A program made the translations under genes and the position numbers. Below are positions 16,977 to 25,554 of a stretch of DNA of 64,000 bases, one piece after another. This DNA is from Streptomyces akebiae. GTDB lineage: Bacteria; Actinomycetota; Actinomycetes; Streptomycetales; Streptomycetaceae. The notes under the pieces were generated by a model. That model saw nothing but the letters and a program-made list of their open reading frames with translations, was not told where the DNA came from and ran no database searches. The stretch covers positions 2,294,001 to 2,358,000 of the forward strand of contig NZ_CP080647.1 in NCBI RefSeq assembly GCF_019599145.1, read 5' to 3'. The number at the start of each line of letters is the position of its first letter. Position 1 is the stretch's first letter.

Positions 16977-18230
16977 CTACTTGGCGTACATCAGGGTGCC
17001 GAAGCCCAGCTGGTCGTAGCCGCCGCTGTTGGGGCCGTAGTCCCCGCCGCCGCCCTCGGGACGGACGCTCTCCGCCATACGGGTGATGTACGGGACGGAC
17101 AGGCCCCGTCGCCGCGCGTAGTGGTAGTGGAGGAGGTCCCACACGGGGCGGAGCTGGCCCCGGCCGCTGGACGAGATCACGGTGTGGGTCTGCTGGGCGC
17201 AGTTCTGGCCGGTGCCCCAGGTGTAGGCGGTGAAGGGCACGTTCTCGCCGAGGTTGTACTTGGCGACGTACTGGGCGGCCTTCATGAACCGGTTGTTGTC
17301 GTAGCCGTAGAGGTCCTCGCCCTGGGACCAGGCCATCTCGCAGAAGGCTCCCATCTGGCCCATGCCCATCATCGTGTGCCCCTGGTCGCGGCCCGACTCC
17401 TGCCACTGCGCGAGGCCCTGGCTGTCGTACAGGAACGGCACGGCCCTGCGGATCGCGCCGTTGCCCGCGCCGTTCTTGAAGTAGTTCACGGCCTGGTCGT
17501 ACTTGGCGCCGTCGTCGCACAGGATCCCGATCGCGAGGATCGAGTTCATGGTGCACAGGTCCCAGTTGGCCCAGTAGTTGGTGATGCAGGCGTCGTTGTG
17601 GTTGTTCAGGAACTGGTTGTTGAGCGGGTAGAAGACGTTGAGCATCATCGTCTTGAACCGCTCCAGGTCGAACCCGCCGTAGCCGCGCATCAGCTCGGCG
17701 ACGTTCGCGAACTGGTAGCCGTAGATCCCGGCGGCCAGGAACCGGTCCGCGTTGCCGGTGACGGTGGTGAGCGTCGACGACCAGGCGTTGAGGATACGGA
17801 CGGCCGCGTCGCCGTGGGCGGTGGTACCGGCGATCTTCCAGCGCAGCGCGTTCTGGTAGGCGGCGTGGATGTCGTTGTAGAGGATGCCGTAGTTCTCGCC
17901 GGTGCCGCCGCGGATGACGGTGGCCTGCGGGTTGGGCGTCCAGGTGCTCGCGGAGTGGGAGTTGGCGGTCAGGCGGTTCCAGCCGGACAGCCACGGGTCG
18001 TCGCCGGCGGCCACGCGCACCTTGGCGCGGTTGAGTTCGCCGTAGGCGTGCAGCATGCCGGGATGGGTGAAGGCGGCCGGGGCCGCCTCCGCCGTCGTCA
18101 CTACGGAGGAGGCGGCGCCCAGCGCGAGGGCGGCGGTGAGACCGCCGGCGGTCCGCAGCAGACCTCTGCGGCTCAACTCGCCCTCGGGAGCGAGCCCTTC
18201 AGGGCTCGTGTGGGGGGAAGTGCGGCTCAT
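16977..18230 (-). CDS. Alginate-lyase-fold polysaccharide lyase
   Basis: 417-aa secreted protein. ATG 18230 is preferred over ATG 18248 because a GGAGAC site precedes it. Residues 1-46 are a Tat signal (LSRRGLLRTAGG, cut near AEAAPAA). The remainder is an alpha/alpha-toroid of the alginate-lyase superfamily (PF05426): FTHPGMLH at the mature start, a NWDLC block, QESGRDQGHTMMGMGQ carrying the conserved Arg/His cluster, and a C-terminal HYHYARRRG. It is closely related in layout to the N-terminal domain of the gene just upstream. Whether the substrate is alginate, glucuronan or another uronan is open; the pectin-like context favours a plant uronide. It is the last gene of the operon that starts at 26900. 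Confidence 0.78.
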   Translation of the reverse strand: MSRTSPHTSPEGLAPEGELSRRGLLRTAGGLTAALALGAASSVVTTAEAAPAAFTHPGMLHAYGELNRAKVRVAAGDDPWLSGWNRLTANSHSASTWTPNPQATVIRGGTGENYGILYNDIHAAYQNALRWKIAGTTAHGDAAVRILNAWSSTLTTVTGNADRFLAAGIYGYQFANVAELMRGYGGFDLERFKTMMLNVFYPLNNQFLNNHNDACITNYWANWDLCTMNSILAIGILCDDGAKYDQAVNYFKNGAGNGAIRRAVPFLYDSQGLAQWQESGRDQGHTMMGMGQMGAFCEMAWSQGEDLYGYDNNRFMKAAQYVAKYNLGENVPFTAYTWGTGQNCAQQTHTVISSSGRGQLRPVWDLLHYHYARRRGLSVPYITRMAESVRPEGGGGDYGPNSGGYDQLGFGTLMYAK

Positions 18231-18285
18231 TGCTTGTCTCCATTCCATGGAGGTGCCTCGCGGGCCCCGAGGGACCCGCCAGGCA

Positions 18286-21200
18286 CTAGAGGGGGGTGAT
18301 GCTCACCTCGCTGAATCGCGCGGTGACGTGGGCCAGGGGGTCGCGGGAGCAGACCACCAGGCCCACGTGGTAGGGGGCGTCACCGAAGCCGGGGATCTCT
18401 CCGTCGGCGAGGGGGGTGAAGGTGACTCCTCCGTCTGTGGACACCGCCGCGGAGAACGCGGTCCCGACGCGTCTCAACCGCAGCAGGCAGGGGGCGGCGA
18501 CGGTGGCACCGCCCGTGAACGCCGACCGTCCGGCCACGGTCGTCCGGAGCATCAGCTGGGCGCTCGTCCCGCCGCTGACGATCGCCCCGGCCGCCTGGTC
18601 GAACGGCGACAGCGACTTGGTCATCAACAACCCGACCCGGTCGGCGACGGCGCCGGTACGGGAGACCAGCCGGGCGGTGACCTCACAGTCGCCGGTGACC
18701 GGCCGCCGCACGAACTGCCCGGTCATGCCTTGGTTGTTGACGGAAAGGTCGACGCCGGCGCCCCGTACGACGAAGGTCCCGTCCTCCTCGTACGCCGTAT
18801 GGCCGGGGGTACGGATCGCGACCACGCCCAGGGTCCCGAAGGCGCGCTCGTCGAGGACGACGTCGCCGAGATCGCCGTACGACCAGGGGGCGGGCGGCGG
18901 TGTGCCTACGGTCAGGGTGAGCGTGCCGGAGGCCTCGCCCGCCGCGTTGCCCGCGGTGGTGGTGACGGTGAACTCGCCGGTCCGGGTGGGGGTTCCGGAG
19001 ATCAGACCACTGCGTTCGTCGACGCGGAGGCCCTCGGGGAGTCCGCTCGCGCCGAAGCGTACGGGGGTGTGCGAGGCACGGATCAGGTACTGGAAGGGGA
19101 CGCCCCTGCCGGCGAACGCCGTGAGGACGGAGGTGAGTCGAGGGGCGGTCGGGGACGGCATCCGTGCGGAGGCCGGCTTCGAACGGGGGCCGTGCCCGGC
19201 CTCGTTGGTCTTCGTGACGACGTAGTGGTACGTCGTGCCGGGGTTGCCGGTGGCGTCCGCGTACCGGAGGCGGGCGCCGAAGCCGACCGGGGCGACGCCG
19301 GTCGCGATCGTCCGGTAGGTGCCGTCGACGCCGGTGGCACGCCGCACCCGGTAGCGGGCGGAGAGGTCGGGATCGGTCCAGGTCAGTTCGACGGCGTCGG
19401 CCCCCGTGGTGGCCCTGAGGTCGGTGACCTGTCGGGCGGGGCGGGCCACGGACCAGACCCCTCCCCCGGCGGCGGAGGTCACGGTGACGTTGTCGAAGGC
19501 GCCGGTGCCGGAGTCGGCGTACTCCTCGTCCACGCCCAGACAGGACGTGAGGACCAGTCCGGCGTGCACGGTCCGCCCCAGGTCGACCTCGGAGCTGCCT
19601 ACATCGGTCCAGCGGACGCCGTCCGGCGAGATCGCCCCGGTGCAGCGGCGGCCCTCGCGGGTCACCCGCACCCAGTACGGCGCCCGCAGCCGGTAGCCGT
19701 CGCCCGCGCCCTCGACGTACGGGGCTTCCAGCGGGGTCGCCGACTCCGGGAGCGTCCCCAGGCCGGAGATCGGAAACGCGGCGGCCGTGGTGATGGCCTG
19801 CTGTTGGGCGGGCGGCACGGGTGTGCTGCCGGTCGCCGAGAGGTCGGCCCCGGCCGCCTTCCGGACGGTCCACACCCCGCTCCAGGTGTGCAGCGGGAGA
19901 CCCTGGATCAGCATCGAGGCGTGCGCGGCGTCCGCGTCGAGGGCGTCGTGCAGAGTGACGCCGATCTTGGAGTACTGGGAGCTGAGCGGCCACACGATCC
20001 GGGCGGTGACCGTGCCGTCGCCCCGCAGGGGCAGATGGGCCAGGTGGTACGTGTCCGCCGTACCGCTCGCCCGGAGCACGAACCGCTCGCCGTCGAACAG
20101 GGCCGATCCCGGGATCCGCGCCGTCCCCAGGTCCCGGGCGCCCCAGGGCCCGGGGAGGCCCGCGGAGGCGGCGGCAGGGCTGGAAAAACCGCTGCTCCCA
20201 CGTGAGTTGGCGGCGGCGACGGTGTAGTAGTACGTCCGTCCCCGGCGCACCTCCCCGTCGGTGTACGTCGGCTCGTGGAGGCCGGTGGCGACCTCCTCGT
20301 ACGGGCCCTCGGGGCGGGTGGACCGCCGGACGGTGTACCCGGTGGCCCAGGCCGACGGCAGCCAGGCCACGGTCACCGCCTCGGGGGCGCCCACCGCCGT
20401 GACCCCGGCCGGGGGCTCCGGTGCGGGTGTCGACGCGGGGGCCGTCGCCCCGGCGTAGGCGAAGGTGCCGAAGCTCGGGAGGTCGTCGTTGGTGCCCTCG
20501 ACGAAGCGGGCGCCCCCCGTGCCCCGGAAGACCGCCGCCTTCGTCGCGGGGGTGTCGAGGCCGCGCACCCCGGCGTAGTGGGCGAGGTACATCTCGTAGA
20601 CCGGCGGGAGATTGCCGCGGCCGACGGCCGAGACGGTCTTCTTGATGTACTTGCCGGTGCGGTCCAGGTCGGGAGTGAAGGGGACGTCGCCGCCGAGGTT
20701 GTAGCGGGCGGCGTACTCGGCGTTCGCCAGGAGACGGTTGCCGTCGAAGCCCCACAGGTCCACGCCCTGGTTCCAGGCCACCTGCGCCGCGTCGCCCATC
20801 AGGCCGACCGCGAGCTGCTCGTGCCCCTGGTCGCGGCCGGACTCCTGGCCCTGGCCGGCCGCCGTGACGATCCGACCGCGGACGCTGCCGTTGCCGGCGC
20901 CCGCGGCGGCGAACCGCAGCGCGTCCTCGAAGAGGACGGGCTCCTCGCAGAACACGCCGATGGCCAGGATGGTCTGCAGGGCCGTCAGGTCCCAGTTGCC
21001 GTTGGCGTAGAGCATGTAGCCGGAGACCGCCGGGTACCAGACGTCGAGGAACGACCGCTCGCAGCGGGCGATGTCCGCCTCCGCCCAGCCGTCGTACCCG
21101 GTGTGCCGCAGCAGCTCGGCGGCGTTGACGAACTTGAAGGCCTGCAGTCCCGCGCCGAGCGGACCGTCGGCGCCCGTGATCATGGTGAGCGAGGAGGACC

Positions 21201-21639
21201 AGGCGTCGAGGATGTCCCGCGCCTTGTCGGCGTGGGCCCGCTCGCCCGTCACGCACCACATCAGCGCGTTCTGGTACGCGGCGGCGGAGTCGGCGACGGC
21301 CTGGCTCATGAAGTTGGTGGGGCCGCGCCCCCAGGAGGTGATCTGCCCCGTGTTCTGCACGGTGTACGTCGCCTTGGACCGGGCGTGGGCCGCGAGGACG
21401 AGATAGCCGTCGTGGATCGGCGACTCCTTCGCCGCGACCGCACGCTTCAGCCGGTCCAGATCGGCCGCGCCGTGCAGGAGGCCCGGGTGGCTGAAGGTGC
21501 GGGTCGCCTCGGCGGAGCGCGCCCACGCGGCAGAGGCCGAGGCGGCGGAGGCGGCGGAGGCGGCGGACAGGATTCCGGCGCCGGCCGCGGCCGTGAAGGT
21601 GGCCGCGCCGAGGAACGACCGTCTGCTGAGGGGAAGCAC
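18286..21639 (-). CDS. Large multidomain secreted polysaccharide lyase
   Basis: 1117 aa from GTG 21639, behind AGGAGAG; there is no in-frame ATG nearby. The Tat signal is LSRRSFLGAA with an Ala/Ser-rich core. Domains in order: an alginate-lyase-fold catalytic region at about 45-395 (FSHPGLLHGAADL, GNWDLTALQTI, GQESGRDQGHEQ), a fibronectin-III domain at about 415-500, a concanavalin-like beta-sandwich (DUF1349 type) at about 505-695, a second FnIII at about 700-790, a putative Ig domain at about 795-885 (GLPEGLRVDERSGLISGTPT) and a second beta-sandwich at about 890-1117. The accessory domains suggest binding to insoluble or complex uronides. It is 55 bp upstream of a single-domain paralogue and 17 bp downstream of the GH28-like gene. 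Confidence 0.8.
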   Translation of the reverse strand: MLPLSRRSFLGAATFTAAAGAGILSAASAASAASASAAWARSAEATRTFSHPGLLHGAADLDRLKRAVAAKESPIHDGYLVLAAHARSKATYTVQNTGQITSWGRGPTNFMSQAVADSAAAYQNALMWCVTGERAHADKARDILDAWSSSLTMITGADGPLGAGLQAFKFVNAAELLRHTGYDGWAEADIARCERSFLDVWYPAVSGYMLYANGNWDLTALQTILAIGVFCEEPVLFEDALRFAAAGAGNGSVRGRIVTAAGQGQESGRDQGHEQLAVGLMGDAAQVAWNQGVDLWGFDGNRLLANAEYAARYNLGGDVPFTPDLDRTGKYIKKTVSAVGRGNLPPVYEMYLAHYAGVRGLDTPATKAAVFRGTGGARFVEGTNDDLPSFGTFAYAGATAPASTPAPEPPAGVTAVGAPEAVTVAWLPSAWATGYTVRRSTRPEGPYEEVATGLHEPTYTDGEVRRGRTYYYTVAAANSRGSSGFSSPAAASAGLPGPWGARDLGTARIPGSALFDGERFVLRASGTADTYHLAHLPLRGDGTVTARIVWPLSSQYSKIGVTLHDALDADAAHASMLIQGLPLHTWSGVWTVRKAAGADLSATGSTPVPPAQQQAITTAAAFPISGLGTLPESATPLEAPYVEGAGDGYRLRAPYWVRVTREGRRCTGAISPDGVRWTDVGSSEVDLGRTVHAGLVLTSCLGVDEEYADSGTGAFDNVTVTSAAGGGVWSVARPARQVTDLRATTGADAVELTWTDPDLSARYRVRRATGVDGTYRTIATGVAPVGFGARLRYADATGNPGTTYHYVVTKTNEAGHGPRSKPASARMPSPTAPRLTSVLTAFAGRGVPFQYLIRASHTPVRFGASGLPEGLRVDERSGLISGTPTRTGEFTVTTTAGNAAGEASGTLTLTVGTPPPAPWSYGDLGDVVLDERAFGTLGVVAIRTPGHTAYEEDGTFVVRGAGVDLSVNNQGMTGQFVRRPVTGDCEVTARLVSRTGAVADRVGLLMTKSLSPFDQAAGAIVSGGTSAQLMLRTTVAGRSAFTGGATVAAPCLLRLRRVGTAFSAAVSTDGGVTFTPLADGEIPGFGDAPYHVGLVVCSRDPLAHVTARFSEVSITPL

Positions 21640-21656
21640 GGATGTCTCTCCTGGTC

Positions 21657-23492
21657 CTACGGGTGCCGCACGGTGAGCGTGAGGGACTGGGTGGCCGTAC
21701 CGGCGCTGTTGGTGGCCGAGACGGTGACCGTCCAGGAGCCGGGGCGGAACGGGACACCGGAGATCAGGCCCGTTCTCGTGTCGAACGACAGACCCCCGGG
21801 CAGTCCCTCCGCGGCGAACGACGTGGGCAGCCCGCTCGCCGTGACCAGGTGGTTGAAGACCCGCTTGGCGACGGCCGTGACCTCGCCCGCGCTGGTGATC
21901 TCCGGCGCGGTGGTGGCGGCCGCCGTGTCGGCGTCGAGGAAGCGGAGGTTCTTGACGTGCTCGTTGGCGAACATCGGGACCATGTCGGTCGTCAGGTACC
22001 AGCCGGGCTTCTTCATCTTGTCGTGGACGACCGTGCCGTTGACCGACAGGTTCTGGAAGGTCAGGTTCTTGATCGGGCGGTCCGCGTCGTAGCCGGTCAG
22101 GATCGCCATGGAGGCGTGCGTCCCGTTGTAGGTCAGGTTGCGGACGTACACGTCCTCGATGCCGCGCCCCGGGGAGGCGTTGTACCGGTTGGCCATCACC
22201 CGCATGTTGAGCAACTGGCCCCAGGTGAAGTCCTCCACACGGACGTCCTGGATACGGACGTTGCGTATGAGGTTGCTGTCGCCGGGGTTGAGGGCGAAAC
22301 AGCCCTGGTAGAGGACCTGTGGCTCGCGGTGCTGGAGCACGTCGATGCCGCTGAAGACGATGTTCTCGATCGTCTCGGGCTTCTCGGGGTTGCCGTGGGT
22401 GCCCATGTTGACGGGGTGGGCGACATCGGCCCAGAGGGTGGAGTCGCGGACGGTGATGTTGCGGCAGTCGCCGTAGTAGTCCCAGCGGTGGGCGTAGATG
22501 GCTATGCAGTCGTCGCTGTTGCGCATGAAGACGCCCTCGATGAGCACGTCCTCGCTGCTGAAGACGTCGATGCCGTCGCCCCACTGGCCGAAGCTGTAGG
22601 AGTGCAGGTTGCGGACGGTGACCTGCTGCGACTGGCCGATGGTGCAGGAGTAACCGGTCTTCGGGTTGAGGGCGAGGATGCCGTCGATCTCGATGTTCTT
22701 GGAGAAGGCGACCAGCGTGGCGGCGTCCGAGTCGTAGATGATGCCCCGGCCGAGCAGCCGGGCGTTCTCCACGTGACTGAACTCCACGCGGGCCTTGAGG
22801 ACCGCGCCGCCGGCCAGGTACACGGTCTTGCCGCTGGGCACCTTGACCACGTTGTCGGGGACGGTGTGGATGCCCGGTCCGAAGTAGATGACGTCCGGGT
22901 CGTCCTCCTCGGGCCGCCACTTCTCGATCGGGTTGGCGTGCAGCTGGAGGTTGTCGTAGAGGTCGAAGGCGCCTGCGTCGGCGTCGCCGAGTTCGATGGA
23001 GAGGTTGCGCGGCTCGGTGAGGCTGAAGGTGACGGTGTCGCCGCTCACCTCGTGGGCGATGTCGTACGACAGGGGGCGGATCCGCGCGGAGGGGATGGCG
23101 CCCTTGGAGGAGGTGACCTGGACCTCCACGGTGCCGCGGAAGTCGAGGTTGGCCACCGAGGAGCTGCGGACGACGCCCGCGCCGGTCTTCTCGTTGATGG
23201 TCTTGGTGCGCGCCCGGATGACGGGCACCGGCTGCCACTCGCCGTCCGGCGTGCGGGCCTTGACCGAGAAGCTGGTGTTCAGGGGCAGCCCGGTCGGGAC
23301 GGGGTGCACCACCAGCCGGTCGGTTCTCGGTCCGTCGGCCGCGCTCGCGGTGCCGGTGTCCGCGCTCGCGGTGCCGGTGTCCGCGCTCGCGGTGCCGGTG
23401 GCCGTTCCGAGCAGGGTGTAGGCCGCGGCCGCGGCGCCGGCGGTCTGGAGGAGGGTGCGTCGGGACAGACCCGGGCCCTGGGTTTCGTTCAT
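21657..23492 (-). CDS. GH28-like polygalacturonase-type beta-helix enzyme with Ig domain
   Basis: 611-aa secreted protein, ATG 23492 with AAGGA upstream. It has a Tat signal (LSRRTLLQTAG) followed by three 7-residue repeats of TGTASAD type that look like a linker. Residues about 50-155 are a beta-sandwich. Residues about 160-500 are a right-handed beta-helix related to GH28: FGPGIHTVP, GKTVYLAGGAVLKA, WGDGIDVFSSEDV and the aspartate pair in RNSDDCIAIY (near residue 322). The classic GH28 GHG and RIK motifs are not clear, so chemistry may differ from standard endo-polygalacturonases. A putative Ig domain (LPGGLSFDTRTGLISGVPF) ends the protein. It lies between the ABC permease and lyase genes of the same operon. 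Confidence 0.75.
   Translation of the reverse strand: MNETQGPGLSRRTLLQTAGAAAAAYTLLGTATGTASADTGTASADTGTASAADGPRTDRLVVHPVPTGLPLNTSFSVKARTPDGEWQPVPVIRARTKTINEKTGAGVVRSSSVANLDFRGTVEVQVTSSKGAIPSARIRPLSYDIAHEVSGDTVTFSLTEPRNLSIELGDADAGAFDLYDNLQLHANPIEKWRPEEDDPDVIYFGPGIHTVPDNVVKVPSGKTVYLAGGAVLKARVEFSHVENARLLGRGIIYDSDAATLVAFSKNIEIDGILALNPKTGYSCTIGQSQQVTVRNLHSYSFGQWGDGIDVFSSEDVLIEGVFMRNSDDCIAIYAHRWDYYGDCRNITVRDSTLWADVAHPVNMGTHGNPEKPETIENIVFSGIDVLQHREPQVLYQGCFALNPGDSNLIRNVRIQDVRVEDFTWGQLLNMRVMANRYNASPGRGIEDVYVRNLTYNGTHASMAILTGYDADRPIKNLTFQNLSVNGTVVHDKMKKPGWYLTTDMVPMFANEHVKNLRFLDADTAAATTAPEITSAGEVTAVAKRVFNHLVTASGLPTSFAAEGLPGGLSFDTRTGLISGVPFRPGSWTVTVSATNSAGTATQSLTLTVRHP
23341..23403. repeat. Three tandem copies of a 21-bp unit
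   Basis: Three 21-bp copies, the first two identical and the third with one change, encode the TGTASAD heptapeptide repeats just after the signal peptide of the GH28-like enzyme. They are in frame and so can expand or contract without breaking the gene. Confidence 0.85.
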
Positions 23493-23560
23493 GATCAACG
23501 TCCTTGCGTGCGAGGGGAGTCGAGGGGATCGGTGGGCGACCGCGGTGACGGGGGCGGGAC

Positions 23561-24547
23561 TTACTTCAGTCCGGAGGTGGACATCCCGGCGACGAAGCCG
23601 CGTTGGGCGACGAGGAAGATCAGCAGGATGGGGACGACGTACATCACCGAGGCGGCGGCCTGGAGGTGGGTGACGGGCGTCCCGGCGGAGGTGACGTAGG
23701 TGGACATCACGGCGACCGCGAGGGTGGAACGGTCCGTGGACAGCAGGAGCTGGGGTGCGATGTAGTCGCCCCAGGTCCAGGTGAAGGCGATCACGAAGCT
23801 GGCGGAGAGCACCGGCCAGGACTGCGGCAGGAAGATCCGCCAGAAGATCGTGGCGTAGCCGCAGCCGTCGACGATCGCCGCCTCCTCCAGCTCCCGGGGC
23901 AGCCCGGCGAAGAACTGCCGGAAGAGGAAGACGAGATACGGCGCCGCCGCGAGGCCCCACAGCACCCATGGCCAGTAGGTGTCGACCATGCCGAGTCGGG
24001 CGAAGATCAGATAGGTCGGCAGCAGCGTGATCATCTGGGGCAGCATCATCGAGCCGAGCAGCACGCCGAACAGCGTCTTCTTCCCGGGTGCGTCCAGACG
24101 GGCGAAGCCGTAGCCGACCCAGGCCGAGCTCAGGGTGACCAGGGTGGCGTAGAGGAAGGCGATGATCAGGGAGTTGCGGGCGTAGCCGAGGAAGTCGATC
24201 AGGTGGAACGCGTCGGCGAAGTTGTGCCACTGGAAGTCCGCGGGCAGCCAGTGCACCGGCGCCGCGGCCGTCTCTGCGGAGGTCTTCAGCCCGGTGAGGA
24301 CCAGCCAGCCGAAGGGGCCGAGGAACAGCCCGGTGACGACGACGAGCACGGTGTAGAGAACGAGCCGGCCGGTACGCAGCCGTACGGCGGCCGGAGGGGA
24401 GCCGCCCGGGGAGCCGGACGGTCGGCGGGACCGGCCGGTGGCGGCGGTGCCGCGCACGACGGCGGAACCGGAGGTGCGGGCGGAATCCGAGGTGCCGGGG
24501 GTGCCGGGAGTGTCGGACGTGCCGGCGGTGTCGCTGGTGACGGTCAC
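23561..24547 (-). CDS. Sugar ABC importer permease (MalG-like, CUT1)
   Basis: 328 aa. GTG 24547 overlaps the previous stop (GTGA), so it is translationally coupled. The N-terminal 65 residues are a disordered Ser/Thr/Gly/Pro tail. The membrane domain has six TM helices and the EAA loop ELEEAAIVDGCGYATIFWRIFLP, which contacts the ATPase. The C-terminus ends QRGFVAGMSTSGLK, the usual MalG-type ending. With the MalF-like partner and binding protein it forms a CUT1 oligosaccharide importer. No ATPase gene is present; a shared MsiK-type ATPase encoded elsewhere is the known solution in Streptomyces. Confidence 0.88.
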   Translation of the reverse strand: MTVTSDTAGTSDTPGTPGTSDSARTSGSAVVRGTAATGRSRRPSGSPGGSPPAAVRLRTGRLVLYTVLVVVTGLFLGPFGWLVLTGLKTSAETAAAPVHWLPADFQWHNFADAFHLIDFLGYARNSLIIAFLYATLVTLSSAWVGYGFARLDAPGKKTLFGVLLGSMMLPQMITLLPTYLIFARLGMVDTYWPWVLWGLAAAPYLVFLFRQFFAGLPRELEEAAIVDGCGYATIFWRIFLPQSWPVLSASFVIAFTWTWGDYIAPQLLLSTDRSTLAVAVMSTYVTSAGTPVTHLQAAASVMYVVPILLIFLVAQRGFVAGMSTSGLK

Positions 24548-25554
24548 TTCTTCGCCTCCGGATCGACGTTGTAGAACACCACGCCCGACGTGAACCGGAA
24601 GATGAGACCGGTGACGACGAGGATCAGGACGAAGAGCACCCACAGCAGCGCGGAGGCGTAGCCGTAACGGCCGAGCGCGAAGTACTCGGCGAACACATGC
24701 ATCATGTACATGTAGTTGGACTGCGGGATCGCGGTGACGCCGCCCGTGGTGGGCTCGGCGGCCAGCAGCAGCGGCATGATGGTCTGCACCGAGGCGATCA
24801 CCCCGGTCACCGTCTGGAACAGCAGCACCGGCGACAGCAGCGGCACGGTGACACTGCGGAAGGTCCGCCAGGCGCCGGCTCCGTCGATCCGGGCCGCTTC
24901 GTGGAGTTCACGGGGCACGTCCTGGAGCCCGGCCAGCGAGATGATCATGACGTTGCCCGCGGCCCACAGCACCGTCATCAGCAGGACGTAGCGGGCGTAC
25001 GGATCCGCGAGCCAGCCGAGGGCGTCGATGCCGAAGATGTTCAGCACCCCGTTGGCCGCGCCGGAGTTCTGGTCGAACAGCGACTTGAAGGCGAGGCCGG
25101 CGCCCACCGGCGGTACGACGGCCGGCAGATAGAGCAGAGTGCGGAACAGTGCCCGTGCCCTGAGCGGCCGGTTGATCAGGACGGCGAGCCCGAGTCCGGC
25201 GACGATCGACAGCGGCACCGAGGTCAGCGCGAACAGCCCGGCACGGCCGAGGGCGTCCCACGTCACCGGGTCGGCGAACAGCTCGCGGTAGTTGGCGAGC
25301 CCGATGAACCGCCAGTGCGGCGAGATCCCGTCGTAGGTGGTGAGGCTCAGCCACAGCGCGTACACCATCGGGACGATCGTGAGCAGCAGGAAGCCGATGA
25401 TCCAGGGCGAGGCGAACATGTAGAACGCCCGGTGCCTGCGGGTGGACATCGAGGTGGGCGGCCGGTCTCCGGCCGGCCGGGCGGCTGCCGCCGGTGCCAC
25501 CCGGACGCCGGTCGCCCCGCGCGTCGCCGCGGAGGGTGTTCCCTCGGCCCTCAT
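24544..25554 (-). CDS. Sugar ABC importer permease (MalF-like, CUT1)
   Basis: 336 aa. ATG 25554 overlaps the stop of the binding-protein gene (ATGA). A 40-residue Ala/Arg/Pro-rich tail precedes six TM helices (first at AFYMFASPWIIGFLLLTIVP). The EAA loop is PRELHEAARIDGAGAWRTFRSVTVP. It is the MalF-type half of the importer whose other half is encoded at 23561-24547. Genes downstream encode a GH28-like enzyme and two lyases, so the cargo is probably an oligouronide released outside the cell (inference). Confidence 0.88.
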   Translation of the reverse strand: MRAEGTPSAATRGATGVRVAPAAAARPAGDRPPTSMSTRRHRAFYMFASPWIIGFLLLTIVPMVYALWLSLTTYDGISPHWRFIGLANYRELFADPVTWDALGRAGLFALTSVPLSIVAGLGLAVLINRPLRARALFRTLLYLPAVVPPVGAGLAFKSLFDQNSGAANGVLNIFGIDALGWLADPYARYVLLMTVLWAAGNVMIISLAGLQDVPRELHEAARIDGAGAWRTFRSVTVPLLSPVLLFQTVTGVIASVQTIMPLLLAAEPTTGGVTAIPQSNYMYMMHVFAEYFALGRYGYASALLWVLFVLILVVTGLIFRFTSGVVFYNVDPEAKK

